DNA of 29,177 nt from a virus, in the IMG/VR virus record IMGVR_UViG_3300010885_006736, positions 1 through 29,177 of that record; one strand, written 5' to 3'. The notes below the pieces were generated by a model. That model had not been told where the DNA came from, did not search any database, and was given only the letters and a program-made list of their open reading frames with translations. This document shows, piece after piece, positions 1 to 6,668 of the stretch; position 1 is the stretch's first letter; each line of letters begins with the position of its first letter. A program made the position numbers and the translations under genes.

Positions 1-1412
1 ATCCAACTAGCTCCACCAGCAATAGCACTGCCAACAGCAGATGCTTTATTGCCTATCCAATCAGCACCAGCAGATGCTTTATTGCCTATCCAATCAGCAC
101 CAGATTTAATTCCACCCATAGCAGAAGCACCCATAGATTTAATTCCACCCATAGCAGAAGCACCCATAGATTGCATTGATTCCCAAATGCCAGTAGTTTT
201 AGCACCAGATGGAGATTGAGTGGCAGTAGCAGTAGTTGGAACTGGTTCTGGTGTAGATGAACCACCTTCAGTCTGTAACTTCATTCTCTTATTGTATTCT
301 TCAACATCAATTTTACCAGAAGCATAATCTTGCATGTTCTTTTGTTCTGGTGACATCTTTGCTGCTTTTTCTTGCTCTGTTTCACCAAAACCAAGCATAC
401 CTTTAATACCCTGATATGCTTTTACACCATATTTACCAGCAACGCCACCAATATATCCACCAGCCTTAGAACCCAACCAAGCACCAGCTGCAGTTCCAAG
501 TGGTCCAAGAGCAGATCCTAAAGCACCACCAATAAGTGCACCACCAGTAGTTCCCGCTGTATCACCAAGTGCTTCTCCCTGAAGTACATTACCTTGATCA
601 CGAGTTAATGCACCAGATTTAACATTGGCTTCAACTTCATTTGATTTGTCTATGTTGCCCATGACATCATTGACTACGTTGAAACCAGCAAGTCCTAAAC
701 CAACTGCTCCAGCTAATGGTCCAGCACCAGCTATAGCTGACATTCCTCTACTAACAAGTCCCGATGCACCTGGAGACATAGCAGCTAATCCTCTACCAAG
801 ACCCATTCCAACGCCACCACCTGGTGCAGCCATACCAGCTGAAAATGCTTCACGACCAGCAGTCATTCTGTTACCAATTGAATCAACTAATCCCTTACCA
901 CTAGTAGCAACTTTTTTAAGATTACTTTTAAGTCCACCAAAGAAAGTGCCATCAGAATTTTTAGCATTTTCCTTATATGATGTAATTAGTTTTCCCAATC
1001 CCTCATCGGTAGATTTTTTTAATCCAGAAATACCTTCAATAAGTTTATTGAGTAACACATGTTGTTCTTTATCGGAATCTGTTTTTTGTTTATCAGATTC
1101 TTGTTGATTTTCAGTTTCAACAGTACCAGATACTAATGCGGAGCCAGCATTTTTTGGTTGATTTCTTAAAGTTGCTGCTAAATTTAACTCAAGAGTTTTT
1201 GCTATACTACCCATGATATTTTTAATATCAACTAGAGTCTTTTCCATTGTCTCTTGACCAACTAATTGTTTAGTTCCTTTATCATCAAGCGATACTATGA
1301 CTCGCTGAAAATCATTTTCATTTGCAGCTGACTTGGCTGATGAATTAGCTGATGAAGATCTCTGTCTTTGTAAGACAGCATCATTAAAGGAAACTACATT
1401 AGTATTAGCCAT
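1..1412 (-). CDS. Probable tail tape measure protein (gp29-like), N-terminal part, runs off the window
   Basis: An open frame starts at the ATG at 1412-1410 and continues for 470 codons to the window edge without a stop, so the C-terminus is missing. The protein begins MANTNVVSFNDAVLQ. It has a polar, probably helical N-terminal third, then a long Gly/Ala-rich hydrophobic stretch (roughly residues 190-340), then short tandem repeats near residues 416-459. A Gly/Ala-rich hydrophobic region plus short repeats with regularly spaced aromatic residues is typical of tape measure proteins, which set tail length and fill the tube before DNA ejection. The gene directly follows gp26-gp51, where a tape measure would be expected behind frameshifted tail chaperones. 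Its start overlaps the end of the gp51 frame by 8 bases. I identify it by composition and position, not by a diagnostic motif; another hub or tail protein is possible. Confidence 0.55.
   Translation of the reverse strand, partial: MANTNVVSFNDAVLQRQRSSSANSSAKSAANENDFQRVIVSLDDKGTKQLVGQETMEKTLVDIKNIMGSIAKTLELNLAATLRNQPKNAGSALVSGTVETENQQESDKQKTDSDKEQHVLLNKLIEGISGLKKSTDEGLGKLITSYKENAKNSDGTFFGGLKSNLKKVATSGKGLVDSIGNRMTAGREAFSAGMAAPGGGVGMGLGRGLAAMSPGASGLVSRGMSAIAGAGPLAGAVGLGLAGFNVVNDVMGNIDKSNEVEANVKSGALTRDQGNVLQGEALGDTAGTTGGALIGGALGSALGPLGTAAGAWLGSKAGGYIGGVAGKYGVKAYQGIKGMLGFGETEQEKAAKMSPEQKNMQDYASGKIDVEEYNKRMKLQTEGGSSTPEPVPTTATATQSPSGAKTTGIWESMQSMGASAMGGIKSMGASAMGGIKSGADWIGNKASAGADWIGNKASAVGSAIAGGASW
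36..101 (-). repeat. Two perfect 33-bp tandem units (11-residue repeat)
   Basis: Positions 36-68 and 69-101 are identical. On the coding strand each unit encodes GADWIGNKASA. The unit length is a multiple of three, so the frame is kept. The single Trp recurs every 11 residues, a spacing reported for tape measure repeats. Confidence 0.9.
102..167 (-). repeat. Two perfect 33-bp tandem units (second 11-residue repeat)
   Basis: Positions 102-134 and 135-167 are identical and encode MGASAMGGIKS twice, directly before the other 33-bp pair. The sequence differs from that pair but the period is the same, so the whole block of residues 416-459 keeps an 11-residue periodicity. Confidence 0.9.
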
Positions 1413-1593
1413 ACTGTTTACTCTCTGCTCTTTGTTTTTCTTGTTCTAGATGTTGTAACAACATCGCAATATAAACTTCTCGTTCGAACGGTATCATATT
1501 TTCTAATTCCGTCAGGCTGTATTTGTGGTACTGCATCATCGCGAAATTCGTTTTATAATAGTTAGCCAAACTATCATGACAAAGCAGTACTAG
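1405..1593 (-). CDS. 51: gp51-like baseplate hub assembly protein, -1 frame extension of gp26
   Basis: In the -1 frame relative to gp26, 62 codons are open from the gp26 stop to a TAA at 1405-1407. The product contains YYKTNFAMMQYHKYS, then a segment reading LTELENMIPFEREVYIAMLL, then a charged helical tail. I recognise this pattern from the gp51 'baseplate hub assembly catalyst' of T4-like phages. The first in-frame ATG (1539-1537) comes 18 codons in, has no Shine-Dalgarno sequence, and would remove family-like residues lying before it. The simplest reading is a fusion made by -1 frameshifting at 1593-1599, giving a product of about 298 residues. Otherwise it is a separate 44-residue protein from 1539. 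The end overlaps the next gene by 8 bases. Gene identity is fairly sure; the expression mode is inferred. Confidence 0.75.
   Translation of the reverse strand, partial: LVLLCHDSLANYYKTNFAMMQYHKYSLTELENMIPFEREVYIAMLLQHLEQEKQRAESKQYG
1555..1577 (-). other. Predicted RNA hairpin downstream of the slippery site
   Basis: On the minus strand ATGATAGTT (1577-1569) pairs with AACTATTAT (1563-1555) around the 5-base loop TGGCT. This gives a 9-bp stem with one G-U pair. It starts 15 bases after the slippery heptamer, further than the usual 5-9 bases for a frameshift stimulator, so its role is uncertain. Confidence 0.45.
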
Positions 1594-2300
1594 AAAAAAT
1601 TTTGAACACCCTCCAGTATTGTTCTGTTATGTCCACCACATGCTTGACAATCAAACTCAACTACATGTTGAAACTTAGGCATTGTTGAAAAGAAAGATTC
1701 TAGTTTATCAAATTGTTCTTTGGTAAGATTTTCAACAAACTCTCTTAATTCTGCTTTAGTTTGTTCTTTCGCATGAAACAATTCAGTATCAGTATAAATT
1801 GTTTCAATGCAATCAATAATTATATCGATAACATTCTCTGGGTCATCAAATCCTTTATCGATTTTCTTTAAGATATCTAAATTTGGATACTTCATTATTA
1901 CGCCAACAGTATCAAAAAGATCAATCTTATTTGTATGATCTGAATTTTTAGTAACCTGTAGTTGAGAGACATCTAGACGTAAAGTATATTTGTTTTTCTC
2001 ATTAGCACAATGACCGCATGTAAACACTAGGTCAGAATATTCACCAACTGATTTAGCTCTAATTTGCGAAAAGATGTATTCTAAATCAAAAATTGCTAGG
2101 TTATTAACATCAACTTTATCTGTTACACATGATTGAATAACTGACTTCAAAGTGCTGAGCATTACATCTAAGTCTTCACTTTGCTGAGCAATCATTAATG
2201 CTTTTTCGTCTTTAACCAGAAATGGTCGATATTTAATTTCTTTCCCAGTTGAAGGTATAATCAACGAGTATAGTGGCGTGTTTTGTAATGGTAAACCCAT
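1590..2300 (-). CDS. 26: Baseplate hub subunit gp26-like (T4 baseplate protein family)
   Basis: The product has 236 residues, against 208 for T4 gp26. In T4, gp26 is needed for hub assembly. Two CxxC knuckles, C95/C98 (TCGHC) and C218/C221 (DCQACGG), look like the two halves of a zinc ribbon on either side of a helical middle. This is the pattern I know from gp26-like proteins of cyanophages. The start at 2300 is supported by GGAG about 9 bases upstream, inside the end of the small terminase gene. The stop TAG directly abuts a slippery heptamer, so two products are likely: gp26 alone and a gp26-gp51 fusion. By position and expression mode the pair resembles the tail-assembly chaperones (G and GT) of other long-tailed phages. 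Confidence 0.75.
   Translation of the reverse strand: MGLPLQNTPLYSLIIPSTGKEIKYRPFLVKDEKALMIAQQSEDLDVMLSTLKSVIQSCVTDKVDVNNLAIFDLEYIFSQIRAKSVGEYSDLVFTCGHCANEKNKYTLRLDVSQLQVTKNSDHTNKIDLFDTVGVIMKYPNLDILKKIDKGFDDPENVIDIIIDCIETIYTDTELFHAKEQTKAELREFVENLTKEQFDKLESFFSTMPKFQHVVEFDCQACGGHNRTILEGVQNFF
1593..1599 (-). promoter_or_regulatory. Slippery heptamer T TTT TTC for -1 ribosomal frameshifting
   Basis: On the minus strand the last sense codons of gp26 read AAT TTT TTC followed by TAG. This forms the canonical X XXY YYZ heptamer (U UUU UUC) in the correct phase and directly against the stop codon. After a -1 slip, translation continues as CTA GTA CTG into the gp51 frame. The stop next to the A-site codon would favour pausing. 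Confidence 0.75.
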
Positions 2301-2303
2301 AAT

Positions 2304-2726
2304 TTATTTCTCCTTATTCATATTCTGTATCATTTTTGCTAACTCACTAGTACTACCAACAAAGATAGCATTGTTTGTCACCTTAGTATCTTTATTCTTA
2401 GGTGCGTCTAATTTGGCTTTTTGTTGATGTAAGTCCATTAATTGCTGGTTTACATCAGCCAGTTGTTTCATAAGATTGCCCACAACTTCAAAAGCACGTG
2501 GGTGTTCAGATTGTTTAGCAACTTCCAGAGCATGCATTAATGCATTCTGACCAGTTGTTAATAATTCACGAAGATTACTGCGAGTTATATCGTAGTCATC
2601 TTCAATTTTTGTTTCAGATGACTCGATTATTTCTCCAGTCGCTGCATCAACAATTTCACCTTCAACAGAAGTCTTTGTTATGATTGGTGTATCAAAGACT
2701 TCAGACAATCTATCATCAATTTTCAT
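2304..2726 (-). CDS. 16: Terminase small subunit, gp16-like
   Basis: This 140-residue protein has an acidic N-terminus and a central helix-rich region (about residues 48-105) with an SEHPRAFEVVGNLMKQLADV segment. That segment is the family signature I know from T4-type gp16 small terminases (T4 gp16 is 164 residues). The C-terminus is basic and polar, ending NMNKEK. The small terminase forms a ring that recognises phage DNA and stimulates the gp17 motor and nuclease during packaging. gp17 is not in this window, so the small subunit is separated from its usual partner and sits between the holin and gp26. Its ATG overlaps the end of an ATAAATA string, which is too close to serve as its own promoter. 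Spacing is 2 bases to the holin and 3 bases to gp26. Confidence 0.75.
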   Translation of the reverse strand: MKIDDRLSEVFDTPIITKTSVEGEIVDAATGEIIESSETKIEDDYDITRSNLRELLTTGQNALMHALEVAKQSEHPRAFEVVGNLMKQLADVNQQLMDLHQQKAKLDAPKNKDTKVTNNAIFVGSTSELAKMIQNMNKEK

Positions 2727-2728
2727 AT

Positions 2729-3220
2729 TTATCCGTCGTTACGAGTATTTCTTGCGGGTGGATCATTAGGATCTAAACCAAATCCTCCACCAAATCCAGA
2801 TGCTGTGGCAATTGGTGTTGGTTTTGGTGCGCTAAAAGTTGGAGTTGTAATAGGGGCTGGGCTAGACGGGAAACCGAATCCTCCTGCTGGCGTAGGGCTA
2901 GGTGTTGAAGGGATGCTTGGTGATAAGTTTGCTCCGCCATTATTTGCTCCTGCTAATTTTTCTTGAGTACGACCCATAGCAGCGATACCAAGAACAGCAC
3001 CCATTGCTACGTGAAATAAACCAGCACCTTGTAGTGTTAATGGTTGCCATTGTGTTTGAACTGCACCATGGCTTAATGATTGTAAAAGACTCCACATTAC
3101 TGGAGCAAGTACGAAGTCAAAACAACAAACTCCCATGTACATCCAACCCATCATTGGACGCCATTTTGAGTTCATCCAATCTTCTTTCTTTTGTTCGCTT
3201 GCGCTAATGTTCTCTGACAT
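2729..3220 (-). CDS. Probable holin (GTA-holin-like, small membrane protein)
   Basis: This 163-residue protein begins with a short charged segment, then KWRPMMGWMYMG and two hydrophobic stretches (about residues 23-49 and 61-83). It ends in a long Pro/Ser/Gly-rich tail that is probably disordered. The 'KWRP..GW' entry into the first membrane helix resembles the three-transmembrane holins of gene-transfer-agent type, which make holes in the inner membrane to release endolysin. The start is supported by AAGGA 8 bases before the ATG. No endolysin gene lies next to it in this window. The holin role is inferred from family resemblance and topology; a virion membrane-interacting protein is an alternative. 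Confidence 0.55.
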   Translation of the reverse strand: MSENISASEQKKEDWMNSKWRPMMGWMYMGVCCFDFVLAPVMWSLLQSLSHGAVQTQWQPLTLQGAGLFHVAMGAVLGIAAMGRTQEKLAGANNGGANLSPSIPSTPSPTPAGGFGFPSSPAPITTPTFSAPKPTPIATASGFGGGFGLDPNDPPARNTRNDG

Positions 3221-3231
3221 TTTTAATTTCC

Positions 3232-3879
3232 TTAAGGATAGTTAAAGGCAATATTACCCATTTCGTCTGTATAGTTAGTGACAGTATTATTATATTCTAA
3301 TGTTTCTGGAAGAATCTGTTCTGCTGGGAATGATTTAACAGAAGGACGTTCTTGTTTCGATATAACTTCAGATTTCCAATGTTTATACATAAATGTAACA
3401 TTTAACTTCATTACATCTTTTTGATCATATCCCATTTGGACTGAAGAAAGATTTTTTGGATATGCTTCATATAATGTTACAATATATTTTGTTTCATCAT
3501 TTAAATCTTCTACACTTATTTTAACCTGATCGCTAATATAATCTTTGTAATAATTAAAATTTCTTGATGAACCACGTTGAATACTTTGGATCCATTGATC
3601 AAAGATTCCTTTAATAACCATATCACCATCTACATAAAAACTAAATTGAACTGGATCATAGTTAAATTCATAAGGCATTTCACGAATTTCTCCGAATGTT
3701 CTTATTTGCGCTGTATTAAGGTTTAATCCAGGAAGTTGAACATTTTCACATAACAATAACATTTTCCTATAATCATTATCAGTATAAGTTGTTGCTGGCA
3801 GTGACATTTCAATCGAATAACGATTTGATCTGGCAAGACCTGATTTTCCTATTTGTGTTACGAAATCTGATATGTTCAT
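3232..3879 (-). CDS. Tail-tube-fold protein, probably baseplate tail tube initiator (gp54-like)
   Basis: This 215-residue protein has the layout of phage tube proteins. It starts with an LARSNRYSIEMSLP strand, then a CENVQLPGLNL loop, VQFSFYVDGDMVIKGIFDQW (about residues 77-96) and a C-terminal strand region near residues 131-168 (TLYEAYPKNLSSVQMGYD, then FMYKHW). The T4 relatives are gp19 (tube) and gp54 (initiator, whose C-terminal half has this fold). Because it sits with baseplate genes rather than next to the sheath gene gp18, I favour gp54, but gp19 cannot be excluded. It is shorter than T4 gp54 (320 residues). Its ATG overlaps the preceding stop by ATGA, indicating coupled translation. 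Confidence 0.55.
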   Translation of the reverse strand: MNISDFVTQIGKSGLARSNRYSIEMSLPATTYTDNDYRKMLLLCENVQLPGLNLNTAQIRTFGEIREMPYEFNYDPVQFSFYVDGDMVIKGIFDQWIQSIQRGSSRNFNYYKDYISDQVKISVEDLNDETKYIVTLYEAYPKNLSSVQMGYDQKDVMKLNVTFMYKHWKSEVISKQERPSVKSFPAEQILPETLEYNNTVTNYTDEMGNIAFNYP

Positions 3880-4478
3880 ATGCTAGCCTGTGAGTCTTTC
3901 CATACTTTTTCTTTGGGTGCTTTTACGAAGCGTTCAACTGGGAGTAGCATTGCTGTTGCCCAATCATTAACATCCACTTTCTTAAAAGCAGTCTTTACAT
4001 GTGGTAAAAGATAATGTTTGATACATGGTTCTGCCATTTTAAATTTTGATACGCCAGCTATAATTGACCATGAATATTTCAATCTAGTAGTTCCATCCAT
4101 CTTATCATTATTCTTAAATACCATCAAACGATCTAGTAAACGAATGCGTAAAGGATAAGGTAGATAGTGCATATTCAAACCCATAAAACCACCAGGAGCA
4201 GTTGCATAGGGAAATACTAAAGGAAACCTGTCATAGTAAGGTAGGTCTGCTTTAGTCTTAGGGTCATAAACATACATATACAGGTTACCAGGAATAATAC
4301 GTGATTTAAGAGAAGAATTATCCTCTCTCATTAATCTCTGTGGAGTTATACCTTGCTTACTAAGAAGCAATACCTGTTGATTATACCATGCACGAGACTT
4401 TCTTGCTGCAGTTTTGAGATCGTATTTATTACGCTCAAACGTCTCATGCATAGATGGATTTTTAGTTGTGGTAGCCAT
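3876..4478 (-). CDS. Conserved T4-like virion protein, possibly DNA end protector gp2-like
   Basis: This 200-residue protein carries SRAWYNQQV, IIPGNLYMYVYDPK, LPYYDRFPLVFPY and GGFMGLNMHYLPYPLRIRLL. I know these segments from a conserved family next to gp4 in far T4-like phages, which I recall being annotated as the DNA end protector gp2. T4 gp2 is longer (274 residues) and protects packaged DNA ends from host RecBCD. The place directly after gp4 fits, since T4 has genes 2 and 4 adjacent. I could not confirm the gp2 assignment from a catalytic or binding motif. A CTAAATA late-promoter motif ends five bases before the ATG, so part of its mRNA may be leaderless. It overlaps the next gene by ATGA. 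Confidence 0.45.
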   Translation of the reverse strand: MATTTKNPSMHETFERNKYDLKTAARKSRAWYNQQVLLLSKQGITPQRLMREDNSSLKSRIIPGNLYMYVYDPKTKADLPYYDRFPLVFPYATAPGGFMGLNMHYLPYPLRIRLLDRLMVFKNNDKMDGTTRLKYSWSIIAGVSKFKMAEPCIKHYLLPHVKTAFKKVDVNDWATAMLLPVERFVKAPKEKVWKDSQASI

Positions 4479-4483
4479 TCAAT

Positions 4484-4490
4484 TATTTAG
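4484..4490 (-). promoter_or_regulatory. Late-promoter-like CTAAATA, leaderless spacing to the gp2-like gene
   Basis: On the minus strand CTAAATA (4490-4484) lies in the 13-base gap between gp4 and the gp2-like gene. Five bases (ATTGA) separate it from the ATG at 4478. With T4-type geometry (last A at about -6) transcription would start on the A of the ATG. Confidence 0.45.
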
Positions 4491-4491
4491 G

Positions 4492-4929
4492 TCATTTAAT
4501 ACCAAGTTCATGCTCGGTAATAATCTTAAATTCCCATCCACGATCTTTTGCATATTCGGTTGCTGCTTTCCATTTAGCCTGATTTTTAATAAAAGCCATA
4601 GACTCATTTAGATAACGCTGTGTTTGTCTACCAGGATATACTGGTGGTAGAGTTTGAGAAGCTGGTTTTACTTCAACCAGATAGGTTCTCAATAAACCTT
4701 CTTTATTTTTAATCTGAATCTGAAAGTCTACGAAATAACGATGGATTTTATCATCAGTCGGGCAACGATACGGTACTACTGTTTCTTCAGATTTCCACTT
4801 TACGACTGATGGATTTTTGTCACACCATGAGGCGAATTTAGTCTCCCAGGAACTACGCATAATTATACATGTAGGATCGCCTGAGTATTTTTCTGGAAAT
4901 GTAGGAACGAATCGTCTTTTATGGAACAT
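4492..4929 (-). CDS. 4: Head completion protein gp4-like, predicted nuclease fold
   Basis: The product has 145 residues, close to T4 gp4 (150). The sequence shows SSWETKF near residue 28, then YFVDF with D68, then LVEVKP with E86 and K88. D68-(17)-ExK is a PD-(D/E)XK-like nuclease arrangement. It continues with a YPGRQTQRY segment and a C-terminal helix typical of the family. In T4, gp4 acts late in head completion and makes filled heads competent to join tails. It is the first gene of the leftward operon, with a CTAAATA motif 30 bases before its ATG. No other in-frame start lies between that motif and the ATG, which supports the start. The active-site residues are inferred from pattern. Confidence 0.75.
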   Translation of the reverse strand: MFHKRRFVPTFPEKYSGDPTCIIMRSSWETKFASWCDKNPSVVKWKSEETVVPYRCPTDDKIHRYFVDFQIQIKNKEGLLRTYLVEVKPASQTLPPVYPGRQTQRYLNESMAFIKNQAKWKAATEYAKDRGWEFKIITEHELGIK

Positions 4930-4959
4930 AAATACTATAGGAAATAAATAATCACCTTT

Positions 4960-4966
4960 TATTTAG
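4960..4966 (-). promoter_or_regulatory. Late-promoter-like CTAAATA for the leftward operon
   Basis: On the minus strand CTAAATA (4966-4960) lies in the divergent gap, 30 bases before the gp4 ATG. It resembles the T4 late -10 element TATAAATA and the CTAAATA-type late motifs of T4-like cyanophages. Transcription would start near 4954. Confidence 0.55.
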
Positions 4967-4981
4967 ACTACTCCTGCGAGC

Positions 4982-4988
4982 CTAAATA
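4982..4988 (+). promoter_or_regulatory. Late-promoter-like CTAAATA for the rightward operon
   Basis: CTAAATA followed by ATA lies 28 bases before the gp48 ATG at 5017. It mirrors the motif on the other strand with 15 bases between them. A GAGAG purine run near 5004 could serve as ribosome binding site on the resulting leader. Confidence 0.55.
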
Positions 4989-5016
4989 ATATAATAAGCC
5001 ACCGAGAGAAAATAAT

Positions 5017-6162
5017 ATGGCAGAGAAATCTCAATTTATTCAAGATTCAGCTAAAAAACAATTAAGTCCAGCACGTGGGGGCAGTAGATTGAACGCAAAT
5101 GGAGATACCGTTCAAAATAGCGGGATGACTACTGCGTTCGAGAAAAACCGATACAATATCGGTAGTACTACTTACCCAGATGATTTATACAACAATAAAG
5201 CAGAATATGGTGGAAACTACGTTGTGTTTTATATTAACGTGGCAGATGATTCCAAATTGTTAACAGATAAAGCTGTTACTTCAATCATTGGAGATATTCC
5301 TCCTAGATTACGTGGCGATTTTATTGGGCAAAATTTAAATAAACTTGAAGCAACTGCGGGACAAGCACTTGGTGGAGCAATAACTGGTGCTGGAGGTAAT
5401 GCATTATTAAAAGGTAAAGTTGATGTTAACACTGCCATTGAAGGTGGGGTAGTTGGTGCAGCTGGAGGTGCAGCACAAGCGGGAATTGTTGCACTAGCAT
5501 CAAGTGGTATGGCTCGTCAACAAAAACGTATTACCGAAGCCATCGCATTACATGTTCCAAATCAGTTAAATATTCGTTACTCAATGGATTGGCAAACTGA
5601 AGATACATTTGCATTTCAAGCAGCTGCTATGGCTTCAAGAGAAGTAGCAAAAGCAGTTGCTACTGTTGGTGCAAAAAGTAATGTTATGGGAACTGCTGGC
5701 AGCATACTTACAAATGTGGCACTCAATGGACCAAATAGTGGTGCTTTATCTGTAGGATCTGGTCTTGCGGCAAATCCAAAGAAAGAACAGGTTTTTAAGA
5801 ATGTAGATTTCCGTACGTTTACATTTGATTACACATTCTCACCAAGAAGTGAATCAGAAGCAAGAGCTGTAAAGAAAATAATTAATACATTTAAGTTGCA
5901 CATGCATCCAGAATATAAAGATTTAAATAACTTTGTATTCATCTACCCATCTGAATTTGACATCTATTACTATCAGGGTGGAACAGAAAACTTAAATTTA
6001 CATCGTCACACATCATGCGTACTAAAAGATTTATCAGTCAACTATACACCAAATGGTGCATTCAATACTTTTGATGGTGGTATGCCAACACAGATTAACG
6101 TAACCCTTACATTCTTAGAATTGGCAATCTTGACAAAAGCACAAATTCAGGATAACTTCTAA
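5017..6162 (+). CDS. 48: Baseplate tail tube cap gp48-like
   Basis: The product has 381 residues, close to T4 gp48 (364). It has a polar N-terminus, a YNNKAEYGGNYVVFYINV strand, and a Gly/Ala-rich hydrophobic insert (about residues 114-165). The tube-like C-terminal domain includes FRTFTFDYTFSPRSESEA, FIYPSEFDIYYY and TQINVTLTFLELA. This end matches the gp48 family, which caps the hub and nucleates the tail tube together with gp54. It is the first gene of the rightward operon, behind a late-promoter-like motif, and overlaps gp53 by one base (TAATG). The Gly/Ala-rich insert is unusually hydrophobic for a virion ring protein; it might contact the tape measure, which is a guess. Confidence 0.75.
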   Translation: MAEKSQFIQDSAKKQLSPARGGSRLNANGDTVQNSGMTTAFEKNRYNIGSTTYPDDLYNNKAEYGGNYVVFYINVADDSKLLTDKAVTSIIGDIPPRLRGDFIGQNLNKLEATAGQALGGAITGAGGNALLKGKVDVNTAIEGGVVGAAGGAAQAGIVALASSGMARQQKRITEAIALHVPNQLNIRYSMDWQTEDTFAFQAAAMASREVAKAVATVGAKSNVMGTAGSILTNVALNGPNSGALSVGSGLAANPKKEQVFKNVDFRTFTFDYTFSPRSESEARAVKKIINTFKLHMHPEYKDLNNFVFIYPSEFDIYYYQGGTENLNLHRHTSCVLKDLSVNYTPNGAFNTFDGGMPTQINVTLTFLELAILTKAQIQDNF

Positions 6163-6665
6163 TGTCATATTTTAATTACCTACCAGAAATATTCTACAAC
6201 TTTCCTATTGGTGATAGCGAGAAAGTTGTAGTTGTTCGCGACATTACTGCAAACGTAAGAGTATTTAAAAACGTATTAGATAACGTAACTTTATATGATG
6301 AGTATGATATTGTTGATGGAGAAACGCCAGAAATAGTTTCTGAAAAACTTTATGGAACTCCAACTTTTCATTGGGCATTAATGATATTTAATGAACGATA
6401 TGATTATATAAAAGATTGGGTATTACCATATGAAAGATTAGTTCAATACTGTAAAGACAAATACGGTAATGATAATATCTACCAAATTCATCACTATGAA
6501 GATGAAAACGGATATGTAGTAAATGATGATTATCCTTTAGCAACTCCTATTGATAATATAACGTATGAAGAAGGTATCAATGAAGAAAAACGTAGAATAA
6601 AAATTGTTTCTAAAGCAATCATCCAACAGATGATGAATGAATTCCAAAAAATAATGAATCCATAA
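6162..6665 (+). CDS. 53: Baseplate wedge subunit gp53-like
   Basis: This 167-residue protein (T4 gp53 has 196) contains the family core: EIVSEKLYGTPTFHWALMI, then NERYDYIKDWVLPYERLVQY. T4 gp53 has the matching 'AIYGNPQLYWVLL...NDNYDPYYGW' segment. The C-terminal RRIKIVSKAIIQQMMNEFQ aligns by eye with the 'RQIKIIAKSDINSFMNDL' end of T4 gp53. gp53 clamps the inner wedge ring (gp6, gp7, gp25) and mediates wedge-to-hub contacts. It is translationally coupled to gp48 by TAATG and separated from the gp27 gene by 3 bases. Confidence 0.85.
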   Translation: MSYFNYLPEIFYNFPIGDSEKVVVVRDITANVRVFKNVLDNVTLYDEYDIVDGETPEIVSEKLYGTPTFHWALMIFNERYDYIKDWVLPYERLVQYCKDKYGNDNIYQIHHYEDENGYVVNDDYPLATPIDNITYEEGINEEKRRIKIVSKAIIQQMMNEFQKIMNP

Positions 6666-6668
6666 TTT

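Noticed and set aside
625-1107. 160-codon open frame on the plus strand
   Set aside because: It is antisense to the putative tape measure, Pro/Ser-rich as expected from reading Gly/Ala codons backwards, and has no matching operon context.
1537-1539. ATG as an independent start for gp51
   Set aside because: There is no Shine-Dalgarno sequence, and family-like residues lie before it. Frameshifting explains the open frame better, though the start cannot be fully excluded.
2726-2732. ATAAATA on the minus strand at the start of the small terminase gene
   Set aside because: The motif overlaps the ATG itself, so a transcript would begin inside the gene. It also coincides with the holin stop codon and is probably chance.
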